DNA of 64,000 bases. Origin: JAWKWA01 sp041397765 (GTDB taxonomy: Bacteria; Pseudomonadota; Alphaproteobacteria; Rhizobiales; Hyphomicrobiaceae). Positions 46,191 to 54,759 of the stretch are shown here, in pieces; within the stretch, counting starts at the first letter, position 1; each line of letters opens with the position of its first letter. A model generated the notes under the pieces. The model was given only the letters and a program-made list of their open reading frames with translations. It did not search any database and was not told the origin of the DNA. The stretch covers positions 59,308-123,307 of the forward strand of contig JAWKWA010000012.1 of NCBI GenBank assembly GCA_041397765.1, given 5' to 3'. The position numbers and the translations under genes are program-made.

Positions 46191-46827
46191 GGATCACGAC
46201 GGCAACGACCCCGCGGCCGGCATCCCCGAGCAGCCGCTCGCCGGCCCGCGCTGGCAGGCGAGCCTCGCATCCATCCCCCCGGCCGGGCTCAAGGCGCATG
46301 TGAGGGCGAGCGAGCAGGAGCTTCTCGCCATCGCCCGCGCGCTCGATATTCCGGCTGCCCGGGAATTCGCGCTCGACTACGAGCTGAGGCCGCTCTCGCG
46401 CGGGCGCTACCGGCTGAAGGGCCGCATCGCCGCCACCCTCGTCGAGGCGTGCATCGTCACGCTCGAGCCGGTGATCGAGGAGATCGCCGAGGTCTTTTCG
46501 GTCGAGTTCCGCCCCGAGCCCGAAGGGGTCCGAGCGGATCGCCCGCCCAAGACGCGCCGGCGTGGGGCGGCGCCGCCCGCCGAGTCCCCCCGCCCGGTCC
46601 CGCGCGAGATCGATCTCGGTGACCTCGAGGAGGAAGCGCACGAGCCGATCACCGGTCAGGCGATCGATTTCGGCCGCGTCGCCTTCGAGGAGTTGGCGAT
46701 CGCGATGAACCCCTATCCGCGCGCCGACGGCGCCGATCTCGACCGCACGACATCGGGCACCCCCGACGAGGAGGGCGAGGAGGAAACCCCCTTCGCCGGC
46801 CTCCGCCGGATCCGCCCGCCGGAATGA
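46183..46827 (+). CDS. DUF177/YceD family protein
   Basis: The 214-residue protein has the DUF177 (YceD) core: LARALDIPAAREFALDYE-like helix as RALDIPAAREFALDYELRPL, then YRLKGRIAATLVEACIVTLE and PVIEEIAEVFSVEF. The acidic middle and end (DLEEEAHEPITGQAIDFGRV) are also typical. YceD proteins are encoded beside rpmF/plsX/fabH and are linked to 23S rRNA accumulation in plants and E. coli. Its start overlaps the upstream chaperone stop. rpmF is not present between it and plsX here. Confidence 0.87.
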   Translation: MAEDHDGNDPAAGIPEQPLAGPRWQASLASIPPAGLKAHVRASEQELLAIARALDIPAAREFALDYELRPLSRGRYRLKGRIAATLVEACIVTLEPVIEEIAEVFSVEFRPEPEGVRADRPPKTRRRGAAPPAESPRPVPREIDLGDLEEEAHEPITGQAIDFGRVAFEELAIAMNPYPRADGADLDRTTSGTPDEEGEEETPFAGLRRIRPPE

Positions 46828-47135
46828 TCAAGGCCCGCTCCGCCCGCCCGCCCGGGCCGCTCGACGCCCCGGCCGGCGGCGCGACCATCTTGTGCAGTGC
46901 TCCCAAACCTGTATTTTCGCAGCATGCGCCGGGCGCCGCTCGCTCGCTGCTGGCCAACCCGTCCGGAATCGGTGGAGGCTTGCACGGCGGCCGGGAGACC
47001 CGGTGGGGTCGGACGGGGTCGGCCGGCCAAGCTTGAATTGCCCAATCTGATGCGGTCATGGCTGGACGTGGCATCCCGTCCGGCTCGTCAGTGTGCGACC
47101 GCCCCATTCCCGGATGCACCGGATCCACACTCAAA
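46828..47135. other. Intergenic stretch upstream of plsX
   Basis: About 308 bases separate DUF177 from plsX. The only structure I see is a candidate sigma-70 promoter at 46890-46917. No ribosomal protein L32 gene (rpmF), which often sits here, is present. Confidence 0.5.
46890..46917 (+). promoter_or_regulatory. Candidate sigma-70 promoter for plsX-fabH
   Basis: TTGTGC at 46890-46895 and TATTTT at 46912-46917 are separated by 16 bases in a locally AT-richer island. It would drive plsX, fabH and possibly ihfA. Confidence 0.4.
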
Positions 47136-48194
47136 ATGGCCCATGAGCTCGTCATAGCGCTCGACGCGATGGGAGGCGATCGCGGCCCCGAGGTCGTGGT
47201 TCCCGGCGCCGCCATCTCCCTCCTCCGCCATCCTGGCATGCGCTTCCGGCTGTTCGGCGACCGGGCCCTGATCGAGCCCCTGCTCGATCGCCATGCGGCG
47301 CTGAAGGCCGCCTCCGAGATCGTCCACACCGATGTCCAGGTCGCCATGGACGACAAGCCGAGCCAGGCGCTGAAGCGCGGCCGCGGCCGCTCCAGCATGT
47401 GGCTCGCCATAGACGCGGTGAAGACCGGCACGGCGAATGTCGCGGTCTCGGGCGGCAATACCGGCGCCCTGATGGCGATGTCCAAGATCTGCCTGAAGAC
47501 CCTCGCCGGCATCGACCGTCCGGTGATCTGCGGCATCTGGCCGACCGTCACCTCCGAATGCCTCGTCCTCGACCTCGGCGCCAATGTCGGGGCGAACGCC
47601 CACCAGCTCATGGATTCGGCCTTCATGGGCGCGGCGATGTCGCGCGTGCTGTTCGGCATCGAGCGCCCCTCGGTCGGCCTGCTCAATATCGGCGTCGAGG
47701 AGATGAAGGGGCTCGACGAGATCAAGTCCGCCCACACCTGGCTGCGCGATCACGAGCAGACGCTGCCTTTCCGCTATCAGGGCTTCGTCGAGGGCGACAG
47801 GATCGGCCATGGCGGCGCCGACGTGGTGGTGACCGACGGCTTCACCGGCAATATCGCCCTGAAGACCGCCGAGGGCACCGCCCGTCAGCTCGCCCAGTAT
47901 CTGCGCGAGGCGATGAATCGCTCGCCGTTGACGCGCGCCGGCGCATTTCTCGCCCAGGGCGCCTTCCACATCCTGAAGCAGAAGATGGATCCGCGGCGCC
48001 TCAATGGCGGCGTGTTCCTCGGGCTGAACGGCCTCGTCATCAAGAGCCATGGCGGCACCGACGAAACCGGATTCGCCAGTGCCATCGATCTCGGCTACGA
48101 CATCGCCCGGGCCGACCTGGTCAGCCGTATCGCCGCCGATCTGCAAGGCGTCGACATGAGCGCGGTCGGCTCGACCGAGAGCGAGAAGGGGTAA
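47136..48194 (+). CDS. plsX: Phosphate acyltransferase PlsX
   Basis: The 352-residue enzyme makes acyl-phosphate from acyl-ACP for phospholipid synthesis. Visible signatures are the start ALDAMGGDRGPEVVVPGA, VSGGNTGALMAMSKI, LDLGANVGANAHQLMDSAFM in two overlapping pieces, GLLNIGVEEMKG and VVVTDGFTGNIALKTAEG. The ATG at 47136 (MAHELVIALDAMGGD) is where the family begins; a longer in-frame start at 47058 adds non-conserved residues. The ribosome-binding site is poor for both. fabH follows with a five-base gap, so the two share a transcript. Confidence 0.94.
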   Translation: MAHELVIALDAMGGDRGPEVVVPGAAISLLRHPGMRFRLFGDRALIEPLLDRHAALKAASEIVHTDVQVAMDDKPSQALKRGRGRSSMWLAIDAVKTGTANVAVSGGNTGALMAMSKICLKTLAGIDRPVICGIWPTVTSECLVLDLGANVGANAHQLMDSAFMGAAMSRVLFGIERPSVGLLNIGVEEMKGLDEIKSAHTWLRDHEQTLPFRYQGFVEGDRIGHGGADVVVTDGFTGNIALKTAEGTARQLAQYLREAMNRSPLTRAGAFLAQGAFHILKQKMDPRRLNGGVFLGLNGLVIKSHGGTDETGFASAIDLGYDIARADLVSRIAADLQGVDMSAVGSTESEKG

Positions 48195-48199
48195 AGAAG

Positions 48200-49180
48200 T
48201 TGGCCGTGATCCGTTCCGTCATCCGCGGTTGTGGTGCCTATCTGCCGGCGCGGGTGGTGACCAACGATGAGCTCGCGCGCCGGATCGACACGTCCGACGA
48301 GTGGATCCGCGAGCGCACCGGCATCCACTGCCGCCACATCGCCGCCGACGGCGAGCTCACCTCCGATCTCGGTGTCCAGGCCTCGCGCCAGGCCCTGGTG
48401 CGCGCCGGCATCGATGCGAGCGAGATCGACCTCATCGTCTGCGCCACCTCGACGCCCGACCGCACCTTTCCCTCGACCGCCGTCTCCATCCAGGCCAAGC
48501 TCGGCGTCAAGCCCGGCGGCCCCGCCTTCGACGTCCAGGCCGTCTGCTCTGGCTTCGTCTACGCCCTCGCCGTCGCCGACAGCCTCCTGAAGGGCGGCCC
48601 CTACAAGCGCGCCCTGGTGGTCGGCGCCGAGACCTTCTCGCGCATCCTCGACTGGGAGGACCGCACCACCTGCGTTCTTTTCGGCGATGGCGCCGGCGCC
48701 CTCGTGCTCGAGGCCCAGCCCCAGCACGGCACCGTCGCGGACCGCGGCATTCTCGTCTCGCGGCTCCGCGCCGACGGCCGCCACGCCGACGATCTCTATG
48801 TCGATGGCGGTCCCTCCAGCACCGGCACGGTCGGCCATCTGCGCATGAACGGACGCGAGGTCTTCCGCCACGCCGTCTCGAACATTTCCGGCGTCATCCA
48901 GGAGACGCTGGTCGACATCGGCCTCGCCGCCGACGAGATCGACTGGTTCGTGCCGCATCAGGCCAATGAGCGGATCCTCGACGGCACCGCCCGCAAGATC
49001 GGCATTCCGACAGGAAAGGTCGTGGTGACGGTCGATCGTCACGCCAATACCTCCGCCGCCTCGATCCCGCTCGCCCTCAATGCCGCGCTCGAGGACGGCC
49101 GCATCAAGGAAGGCAACCTCGTGCTCATGGAGGCCATGGGCGGCGGCTTCACCTGGGGCGCCGTCCTCGCCCGCTGGTAG
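48200..49180 (+). CDS. fabH: 3-oxoacyl-ACP synthase III
   Basis: The 326-residue condensing enzyme starts fatty-acid synthesis by joining acetyl-CoA to malonyl-ACP. The catalytic triad is visible: Cys in FDVQAVCSGFVYAL, His in WFVPHQANERI and Asn in DRHANTSAASIPLAL. The start is a TTG at 48200 (read as Met) with AAGGGG eight bases before it; GTG 48206 is an alternative. The C terminus MGGGFTWGAVLARW is intact. It follows plsX and precedes ihfA, the usual order. Confidence 0.95.
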   Translation: MAVIRSVIRGCGAYLPARVVTNDELARRIDTSDEWIRERTGIHCRHIAADGELTSDLGVQASRQALVRAGIDASEIDLIVCATSTPDRTFPSTAVSIQAKLGVKPGGPAFDVQAVCSGFVYALAVADSLLKGGPYKRALVVGAETFSRILDWEDRTTCVLFGDGAGALVLEAQPQHGTVADRGILVSRLRADGRHADDLYVDGGPSSTGTVGHLRMNGREVFRHAVSNISGVIQETLVDIGLAADEIDWFVPHQANERILDGTARKIGIPTGKVVVTVDRHANTSAASIPLALNAALEDGRIKEGNLVLMEAMGGGFTWGAVLARW

Positions 49181-49326
49181 TCCGGGCATCGCGCTCAGCG
49201 CGCCGCGTGTGCGCCCGCCGCCGCAGCGGCCCCGCTTTCCCCCTCGCGCTCCCCCGGGCTCCCGACGAGGGACCGCATCCGGACCGAATACCTGTTGACT
49301 TTCATGCGTTTGCGGCTGGGCGATAA

Positions 49327-49355
49327 TTGACCGTGCGATTGCGTTCAATTAGGCT
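49327..49355 (+). promoter_or_regulatory. Candidate promoter of ihfA
   Basis: TTGACC at 49327-49332 and TAGGCT at 49350-49355 are 17 bases apart, 38 bases before the ihfA start, inside the only AT-rich patch of the fabH-ihfA gap. The -10 match is weak. Confidence 0.3.
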
Positions 49356-49393
49356 CCCCTGAGCGTAAGGCGTTTCAGGGGGCTGCGCACCAT

Positions 49394-49714
49394 ATGGGGC
49401 AGGGTACATTGACGCGGGCGGATCTCGCGGAGGCCGTCGTTCAGCAAGTGGGTTTGCCGAGGAACGAATCGCAGGAGCTGGTCGAGCTCGTGCTCGGCGA
49501 GATCTGCGCGAGTCTCGAGCGGGGCGAGCAAGTCAAGCTCTCCTCCTTCGGCTCCTTCGGCATCCGCAAGAAGGGCGAGCGGGTCGGCCGCAATCCCAAG
49601 ACCGGCGAGGAGGTCCCGATCAAGCCCCGCCGCGTGCTCGTCTTCAAGGCCAGCAACCTGATGAAAGAGCGAATCAATCGCGGCCGTGCCTCGGCGCGTC
49701 GGCCGGGCCGCTGA
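49394..49714 (+). CDS. ihfA: Integration host factor subunit alpha
   Basis: The 106-residue DNA-bending protein belongs to the HU/IHF family: TLTRADLAEAVVQQVGLPR, VKLSSFGSFGIRKKGERVGR (arm start), NPKTGEEVPIKPRRVLVFKA with the DNA-contacting Pro, then the basic end NRGRASARRPGR. Position between fabH and a MerR regulator is the standard alphaproteobacterial arrangement and favours IhfA over HU. The ATG is at 49394; GGGG is upstream. Confidence 0.93.
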   Translation: MGQGTLTRADLAEAVVQQVGLPRNESQELVELVLGEICASLERGEQVKLSSFGSFGIRKKGERVGRNPKTGEEVPIKPRRVLVFKASNLMKERINRGRASARRPGR

Positions 49715-49806
49715 GTTTCGGCGCATCCCTGGGCGAGGCCTGTCCCCGCGAGGGCCGGGACGGATGCCGTCGTGTCGCGGGTGATGCGGGAGCTCATATG
49801 CCTGGC

Positions 49807-49819
49807 GCCTGATCGGTCG
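49807..49819. repeat. Possible remnant of the 513-890 repeat
   Basis: The 13 bases GCCTGATCGGTCG, identical to the start of the repeat core, occur in the ihfA-merR gap, followed by unrelated sequence. It could be a decayed copy or chance. Confidence 0.3.
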
Positions 49820-49883
49820 GGCGTGCTGCCGGGCCTCGCCGCATCGCGGCCGGGCAGGCCTTTCTATAGCGGGGAGATGACGC

Positions 49884-50435
49884 ATGGGCATCGAGAAGTC
49901 GTCAGAGGCGTTCCGCACCATCAGCGAGGTTGCCGACGATCTCGATATTCCAAAGCACGTACTCCGTTTCTGGGAGGGCAAGTTCCCCCAGGTCCGGCCG
50001 ATGAAGCGCGGCGGCGGCCGGCGCTATTATCGGCCCGAGGACATCGACCTCCTGAAGGGCATCCGCCGTCTCCTCTATGAGGAGGGCTACACCATCAAGG
50101 GCGTTCAGAAAGTGATCCGCATGCACGGGCTCGACTTCGTCAAGCTGTGCTGGCAGGGCCCCGTCGGCTCGCTCGTCGCCCCCTTCCAGCCCGAGGCGGT
50201 CGAGGGCGATCGCGCCGAGATGCCCGCCGCCCCGAGGCGTCGCGGCCGTCAGCGGGCCGCCGCACCCGCACCCGAAGCCGCGGCGGAGCCAGCCGCCGAC
50301 CCCTCCGGCGCGCCCCACCCGCCCGGCACCAACGGCTCGACCGCACCTTTCCGCCTCTCCCGCGCCCAGACCCGCCAGCTGAGGCAAGCCCTCGCCGACC
50401 TCGCCGCCGTCCGCGAATTACTGGCGGGGGAGTGA
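49884..50435 (+). CDS. MerR-family transcriptional regulator
   Basis: The 183-residue protein has an N-terminal MerR helix-turn-helix and wing: FRTISEVADDLDIPKHVLRF, WEGKFPQVRPMKRGGGRRYY, RPEDIDLLKGIRRLLYEEGY, followed by TIKGVQKVIRMHG. There is no cysteine-rich metal site, and the C-terminal half is Ala/Pro-rich and basic, so it is not a metal sensor of the classical type. This ihfA-linked MerR protein is conserved in alphaproteobacteria; its targets are unknown. Two 43-bp tandem hairpin repeats follow its stop. Confidence 0.9.
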   Translation: MGIEKSSEAFRTISEVADDLDIPKHVLRFWEGKFPQVRPMKRGGGRRYYRPEDIDLLKGIRRLLYEEGYTIKGVQKVIRMHGLDFVKLCWQGPVGSLVAPFQPEAVEGDRAEMPAAPRRRGRQRAAAPAPEAAAEPAADPSGAPHPPGTNGSTAPFRLSRAQTRQLRQALADLAAVRELLAGE

Positions 50436-50469
50436 TTCCGCCTCGCGAGGTCCTGACTTTCGCGAGGTG

Positions 50470-50555
50470 GTATCAGCGCGCGGGGTTGGTTGGGCGGCCG
50501 CGCGCAAACGAAGTATCAGCGCGCGGGGTTGGCGGGGCGGCCGCGCGCAAACAAG
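50470..50555. repeat. Two tandem 43-bp repeats, each with a perfect 8-bp stem
   Basis: Unit 1 (50470-50512) and unit 2 (50513-50555) both read GTATCAGCGCGCGGGGTTGG and on to CCGCGCGCAAAC, differing by a few bases in the loop. In unit 1, GCGCGCGG at 50476-50483 pairs with CCGCGCGC at 50498-50505. They lie in the convergent gap between merR and amn and may act as a bidirectional transcript end. Confidence 0.8.
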
Positions 50556-50610
50556 CGAGCCACCGGCGCGCATCCAACTGGATCGCGAGCCGGAACTCAT
50601 GCGCGCCCCC

Positions 50611-52119
50611 TTACCGGAAGGCCGGCTCGTCGAAGCTGCGCAGCTTCCTCGAATGCAGGCGCTCGATGCCCTGCTCGCGCAGGATGCGCACGGCCTCGAG
50701 GCCGATCGTCAGGTGCTGGCTGATGCGCTGGCTGTAGAAGGCGTTCGCCATGCCCCGCAGCTTGACCTCGCCATGCAGCGGCTTGTCGGACACGCATAGA
50801 AGCGTCCCGTAGGGCACGCGGAAGCGGAAACCGTTGGCCGCGATGGTCGCCGATTCCATGTCGATGGCGATGGCCCGCGACTGGTTGAGCCGCGTGTAGA
50901 GTACGTCGTAGCGCAGCTCCCAATTGCGGTCGTCGGTCGAGACCACGGTGCCGGTGCGCATGCGCATCTTCATCGCGTCGCCCTCGAGCCCCGTCACCTT
51001 GCCGACCGCCTCCTGCAAGGCCACCTGCACCTCCGCGATCGGCGGCACCGGCACCCAGACCGGCAGGTTCTGGTCGAGCACATTGTCCTCGCGCACATAG
51101 GCATGCGCCAGCACATAGTCGCCGAGCTGCTGGGAGCGCCTGAGGCCGCCGCAATGGCCGACCATCAGCCAGCAATGCGGCCGCAGCACCGCCAGATGAT
51201 CGGTGATGGTCTTGGCGTTCGATGGCCCGACGCCGATATTGACGAGGGTGACGCCGAGCCTGTCGGGCCGCTTCAGATGATAGGCCGGCATCTGTGGCGA
51301 GGAGCCGCTTCCCGGCATCGCCACCTCACCCGTCCGCCCAGATCGCGTGCCGGCCTTCAGCTCCACATTGCCCGGCGTGACGAAGGCATCGAAGCCTTCC
51401 TCCCCGCCGCCCTCCGCCATCGACCTGTGGCCATGCGCGACGAAGGCGTCGACATAGCGCTGGTAGTTGGTGAACAGCACGAAGCGCTGGAAATGGCGGG
51501 CCTCGGTGCCGGTGTAGTGATGGAGCCGCTGTAGCGCGAGATCGACCCGCTCGGCCGTGAAGAGGGCGAGCGGCTGGGGATGGCCGTCGGGCGCCCGCCA
51601 GGTGCCGTTGGCGATGGCGTCGTCGATCGAGGCGAGATCGGGCAGGGCGAACACCTGCTGCAGCGCGCGCACGTCGCCGACCTGGAGATCGGCCGTCGCC
51701 TCGTCGATGACGAAGGGGAGCGGGATCGGCCGCGTGCTTTCCCCGACATGGACGGGCACCCGGTGATAGCGCATCAACCGCTCGATCTGGCCGAGATAGT
51801 AGTCGGCGAAGATGTCGGGCCGGGTGAGCGTGGTGCCGAAGGTTCCCGAATAGGCGAGCGTGCCCCAGGACGGCCGCCCGTCATAGACGAGATCGGCCGG
51901 CTCGGCGGCGACCGACAGATAGGGATAGCAGGCATCGCTCACCGGATCGCCGGACTTCTCGCCGGCGGTGAAGCGCCGGAAGCGGTCCTTGAGGCGAGCC
52001 GCGCTGCGATCGTAGATGCGGGAGATGTGCGCGAGCGCCTCGGCCGCGTCCTCGTGCGCCGTCAGTCCCCGCGCCACCGCTCCTGCCACCGGCCCCGTGG
52101 CCTTCGCTCGTCTCGCCAT
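50611..52119 (-). CDS. amn: AMP nucleosidase
   Basis: The 502-residue enzyme cleaves AMP to adenine and ribose-5-phosphate. It has the N-terminal AMP-nucleosidase domain (RRFTAGEKSGDPVSDACYPY, then LSVAAEPADLVYDGRPSWG) and a C-terminal nucleoside-phosphorylase fold with TLVNIGVGPSNAKTITDHLA, LMVGHCGGLRRSQQLGDYVL and the Glu-containing AIAIDMESATIAANGFRF. Length and motifs fit full-length Amn. It is divergent from hemH with about 180 bases between. Confidence 0.93.
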   Translation of the reverse strand: MARRAKATGPVAGAVARGLTAHEDAAEALAHISRIYDRSAARLKDRFRRFTAGEKSGDPVSDACYPYLSVAAEPADLVYDGRPSWGTLAYSGTFGTTLTRPDIFADYYLGQIERLMRYHRVPVHVGESTRPIPLPFVIDEATADLQVGDVRALQQVFALPDLASIDDAIANGTWRAPDGHPQPLALFTAERVDLALQRLHHYTGTEARHFQRFVLFTNYQRYVDAFVAHGHRSMAEGGGEEGFDAFVTPGNVELKAGTRSGRTGEVAMPGSGSSPQMPAYHLKRPDRLGVTLVNIGVGPSNAKTITDHLAVLRPHCWLMVGHCGGLRRSQQLGDYVLAHAYVREDNVLDQNLPVWVPVPPIAEVQVALQEAVGKVTGLEGDAMKMRMRTGTVVSTDDRNWELRYDVLYTRLNQSRAIAIDMESATIAANGFRFRVPYGTLLCVSDKPLHGEVKLRGMANAFYSQRISQHLTIGLEAVRILREQGIERLHSRKLRSFDEPAFR

Positions 52120-52299
52120 CGCCTCGCTGCCTCCCTCTCACCGGTCCCGGTGGTGCCGGCTGCCGGGGCCGCGACCATGCGCGATTTGGCCCCCCGCCGT
52201 CGAGCCTCGCCGAAGACGTTTGGCCGCACCGCGCTCGATGGTCTAAGAAACCGCCCGGCCCGTAGCCGCCAAGGCAAGTTTCGAGGAGCAGCCATCGCC

Positions 52300-53358
52300 A
52301 TGCCGAGCCCCGCCCCCCGCGCCGTGCCCGATCCCCGTCACCTGCCGGCCGGCCATCCCGCGGTCGCTGCCGGCAAGGTCGGCGTGCTGCTCGTCAATCT
52401 CGGCACCCCCGACGGCACCGACTACTGGTCGATGCGCCGCTATCTGCGCGAGTTCCTCTCCGACCGCCGCGTGATCGAGTGGAACCCGCTCTACTGGCAG
52501 CCGATCCTGAACCTCATCGTGTTGCAGAAGCGCCCCCAGCGCTCCGGCGCCGCCTATCGCACCATCTGGAACAACGAGCGCGACGAGGGGCCCTTGCGGA
52601 CCTTCACCCGCACGCAAGGCGAGAAGCTCGCCGCCCGCCTCGCCGATCTCGGCCCCCGACTCGTCGTCGACTGGGCGATGCGCTACGGCAATCCCTCGAT
52701 CGCCAGCCGCATCGCGGCGCTGCAGGAGGCCGGCTGCGAGCGGATCCTGGTGTTCCCGCTCTATCCCCAATATGCCGCCTCGACGACCGCGACCGTCAAC
52801 GACAAGGCCTTCGAGGCCCTGCAGGCCATGCGCTGGCAGCCGGCGCTGCGCACCGTGCCGCCCTATCACGATGATCCCGCCTATATCGATGCGCTCGCCC
52901 GCTCGGTGAAACGCCATCTCGCCACGCTCGATTCCGAGCCCGAGGTGGTGCTCGCCTCCTATCATGGCATCCCGCAGTCCTATTTCGACAAGGGCGATCC
53001 CTATCACTGCCATTGCCAGAAGACGACGCGACTGCTGCGCGAGGCGCTCGGCTGGGAGCGCGAGCGCCTCGTTACGACCTTCCAGTCGCGCTTCGGGCCC
53101 GAGGAATGGCTGAAGCCCTATACCGACGAGACCGTCGTGTCCCTGGCCCAGAAAGGCGTGAAGCGCCTCGCCGTCATCAATCCGGGTTTCGTCGCCGACT
53201 GCCTGGAGACGCTCGAGGAGATCGCCGAGCAGGCCAAGGAGAGCTTCATCCACCATGGCGGCGAGCGCTTCACGCACATCCCCTGCCTCAACGACAGCGA
53301 GGAGGGGATGGACGTGATCGAGGCGCAGGTGCGCCGCGAGCTGATGGGCTGGGTGTGA
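52300..53358 (+). CDS. hemH: Ferrochelatase
   Basis: The 352-residue enzyme inserts Fe2+ into protoporphyrin IX as the last step of haem synthesis. Motifs are VGVLLVNLGTPDGTDYWSMR, NPLYWQPILN, WAMRYGNPSIASRI, the catalytic His in LASYHGIPQSYFDKGDPYHC, TFQSRFGPEEWLKPYTDET and INPGFVADCLETLEEIAEQA with the conserved Glu. GAGGAG precedes the ATG at 52300; the frame is open far upstream over antisense amn. Length is normal for the proteobacterial form. Confidence 0.95.
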   Translation: MPSPAPRAVPDPRHLPAGHPAVAAGKVGVLLVNLGTPDGTDYWSMRRYLREFLSDRRVIEWNPLYWQPILNLIVLQKRPQRSGAAYRTIWNNERDEGPLRTFTRTQGEKLAARLADLGPRLVVDWAMRYGNPSIASRIAALQEAGCERILVFPLYPQYAASTTATVNDKAFEALQAMRWQPALRTVPPYHDDPAYIDALARSVKRHLATLDSEPEVVLASYHGIPQSYFDKGDPYHCHCQKTTRLLREALGWERERLVTTFQSRFGPEEWLKPYTDETVVSLAQKGVKRLAVINPGFVADCLETLEEIAEQAKESFIHHGGERFTHIPCLNDSEEGMDVIEAQVRRELMGWV

Positions 53359-53409
53359 TCCGCGCCGCCGCGATACGGCACGGGCGCGCCAATCCGTCTC
53401 CGTCCACCC

Positions 53410-53874
53410 TCAACTCTGCGGCGCGGTGGCGATGCGCCCGTCGTTGCGGCTCGCGAGCAGCGCATCGAGCGACAGCGCACCCGCTCCGTATTTCATCAGC
53501 AGAAGCTCGGCGACCATCCAGGGACCATGCACGGGATAGGCACCCGGATAGACGAGGAGCTGGATGACGAGCGTCATGACGAGAAGGCCGAGCGCCGCGA
53601 GGCGCGTGCCGAGGCCGATGACGAGGAGAATGGGCAGGACGAGCTCGGCCGCCGTCGCCATGTAGGCGGCGAACTCGGAGGGGATCAGCGGCAGCGCATA
53701 CTCGTTCTCGAAAAGATAGAACGTCGAAGGCTTCAGCGACCAGGTCGCGAAATCGACCTTGGTGCGGAACGACAGATGGAAAACCGCCGCCAGCGAAAGA
53801 CGCGCGAGCAGCGCCAGCAGCCAATAGGGAATCGCCTCGCAGGCGCGCGTGAACTGGTCGAACAGCCGTGTCAT
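53410..53874 (-). CDS. DoxX family membrane protein of the bufferin operon
   Basis: The 154-residue protein has four hydrophobic segments (YWLLALLARLSLAAVFHLSF, AYMATAAELVLPILLVIGLG, LAALGLLVMTLVIQLLVYPG, MVAELLLMKYGAGALSLDAL), the DoxX arrangement. DoxX-type proteins are common last genes in operons with DUF692 and DUF2063 proteins, where they are thought to support redox reactions at the membrane. GAGGAGGAGGAAGGG gives a strong ribosome-binding site for ATG 53874. It is 124 bases after the DUF2063 gene on the same strand. Confidence 0.85.
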   Translation of the reverse strand: MTRLFDQFTRACEAIPYWLLALLARLSLAAVFHLSFRTKVDFATWSLKPSTFYLFENEYALPLIPSEFAAYMATAAELVLPILLVIGLGTRLAALGLLVMTLVIQLLVYPGAYPVHGPWMVAELLLMKYGAGALSLDALLASRNDGRIATAPQS

Positions 53875-53997
53875 GCCCTTCCTCCTCCTCAGCAGAATGC
53901 AGTGAAATCCGCAGTCGCGGCGGGACGGGTCATCGCCGTCGCGCCGCCCCTCTGGAGGCACAAGCTGGACGAGCCCTTCCCGGACTTTCACTTGGGA

Positions 53998-54759
53998 TCA
54001 GTGGTAGCCGACGACAGCGCCGACGCCGATCACGCCCGCGAGAGCTGACGCCAGATTGAACGCCGCGTGATCTGCCATCGCCGCCGTGGCCGCCTCGGCG
54101 AGCGTCTGGCCGTCCTCGAGCGCCGCGAGGAAGGCGTGCGTACCCGCCGGCAGTTTCCGCACCTCGACGTCGAATCGTGGCCGCACGATCATGACCGCCT
54201 CGCCCGTCCCAAGTGACACCGGCATCACCTCCTCGTCCTCGACATTGGTGCGCCAGATCGAGAACACCGGATAGTCCGAGCGGATCAGTCCGAGCGAGGG
54301 GTGGAGCCTCAGCCGCGTCGCCGCGACATGGTCGGGCGCGATGGCACCGAGCGCGTCGCGCCCGATCGGCACCGCATCGGCCGCGTGATAGGCGACATGC
54401 TCGAGCCATTCGAGTCGCGCCACATCGACGAGATAGGGCGTCGGCGCTGCCGGTGCGAAGCTGGAGAGGAATTCGGCAAACGCGCCGCCATAGTCGACGA
54501 GCGCCGGCGAGCGTGGCGGATGCTGCTCGATGAAGATCCGCGCCGTCGCCCGGAAGAACTCCTCGCCGACGAGACGCTCGACGACCCTGTAGCGCCCTTC
54601 GAGGACGCGGATCAGGCTCGCGGCGACATTGTTGCGATAGACGCCGAAGCGCCGCACCGGATGAGGGCTCGAATGGCTCGTGACGCCCGGCGGCGGCTCG
54701 GCCACCTCGCTGAGAAGGGCCCGGGCGAAGGCCGCCTCGATCTCATGGTGACGCGGCAT
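53998..54759 (-). CDS. bufC: DUF2063 protein, HvfC/BufC-like partner
   Basis: The 253-residue protein has the DUF2063 N-terminal domain (EAAFARALLSEVAEPPPG, RRFGVYRNNVAASLIRVLEG, RYRVVERLVGEEFFRATARI) and a second domain with ARLEWLEHVAYHAADAVPIG. In the related HvfABC and bufferin systems this partner binds the precursor peptide and the DUF692 enzyme. The start overlaps the end of the DUF692 gene by 17 bases, showing translational coupling. Name is by analogy; DNA binding, as once suggested for DUF2063, is not evident. Confidence 0.87.
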   Translation of the reverse strand: MPRHHEIEAAFARALLSEVAEPPPGVTSHSSPHPVRRFGVYRNNVAASLIRVLEGRYRVVERLVGEEFFRATARIFIEQHPPRSPALVDYGGAFAEFLSSFAPAAPTPYLVDVARLEWLEHVAYHAADAVPIGRDALGAIAPDHVAATRLRLHPSLGLIRSDYPVFSIWRTNVEDEEVMPVSLGTGEAVMIVRPRFDVEVRKLPAGTHAFLAALEDGQTLAEAATAAMADHAAFNLASALAGVIGVGAVVGYH

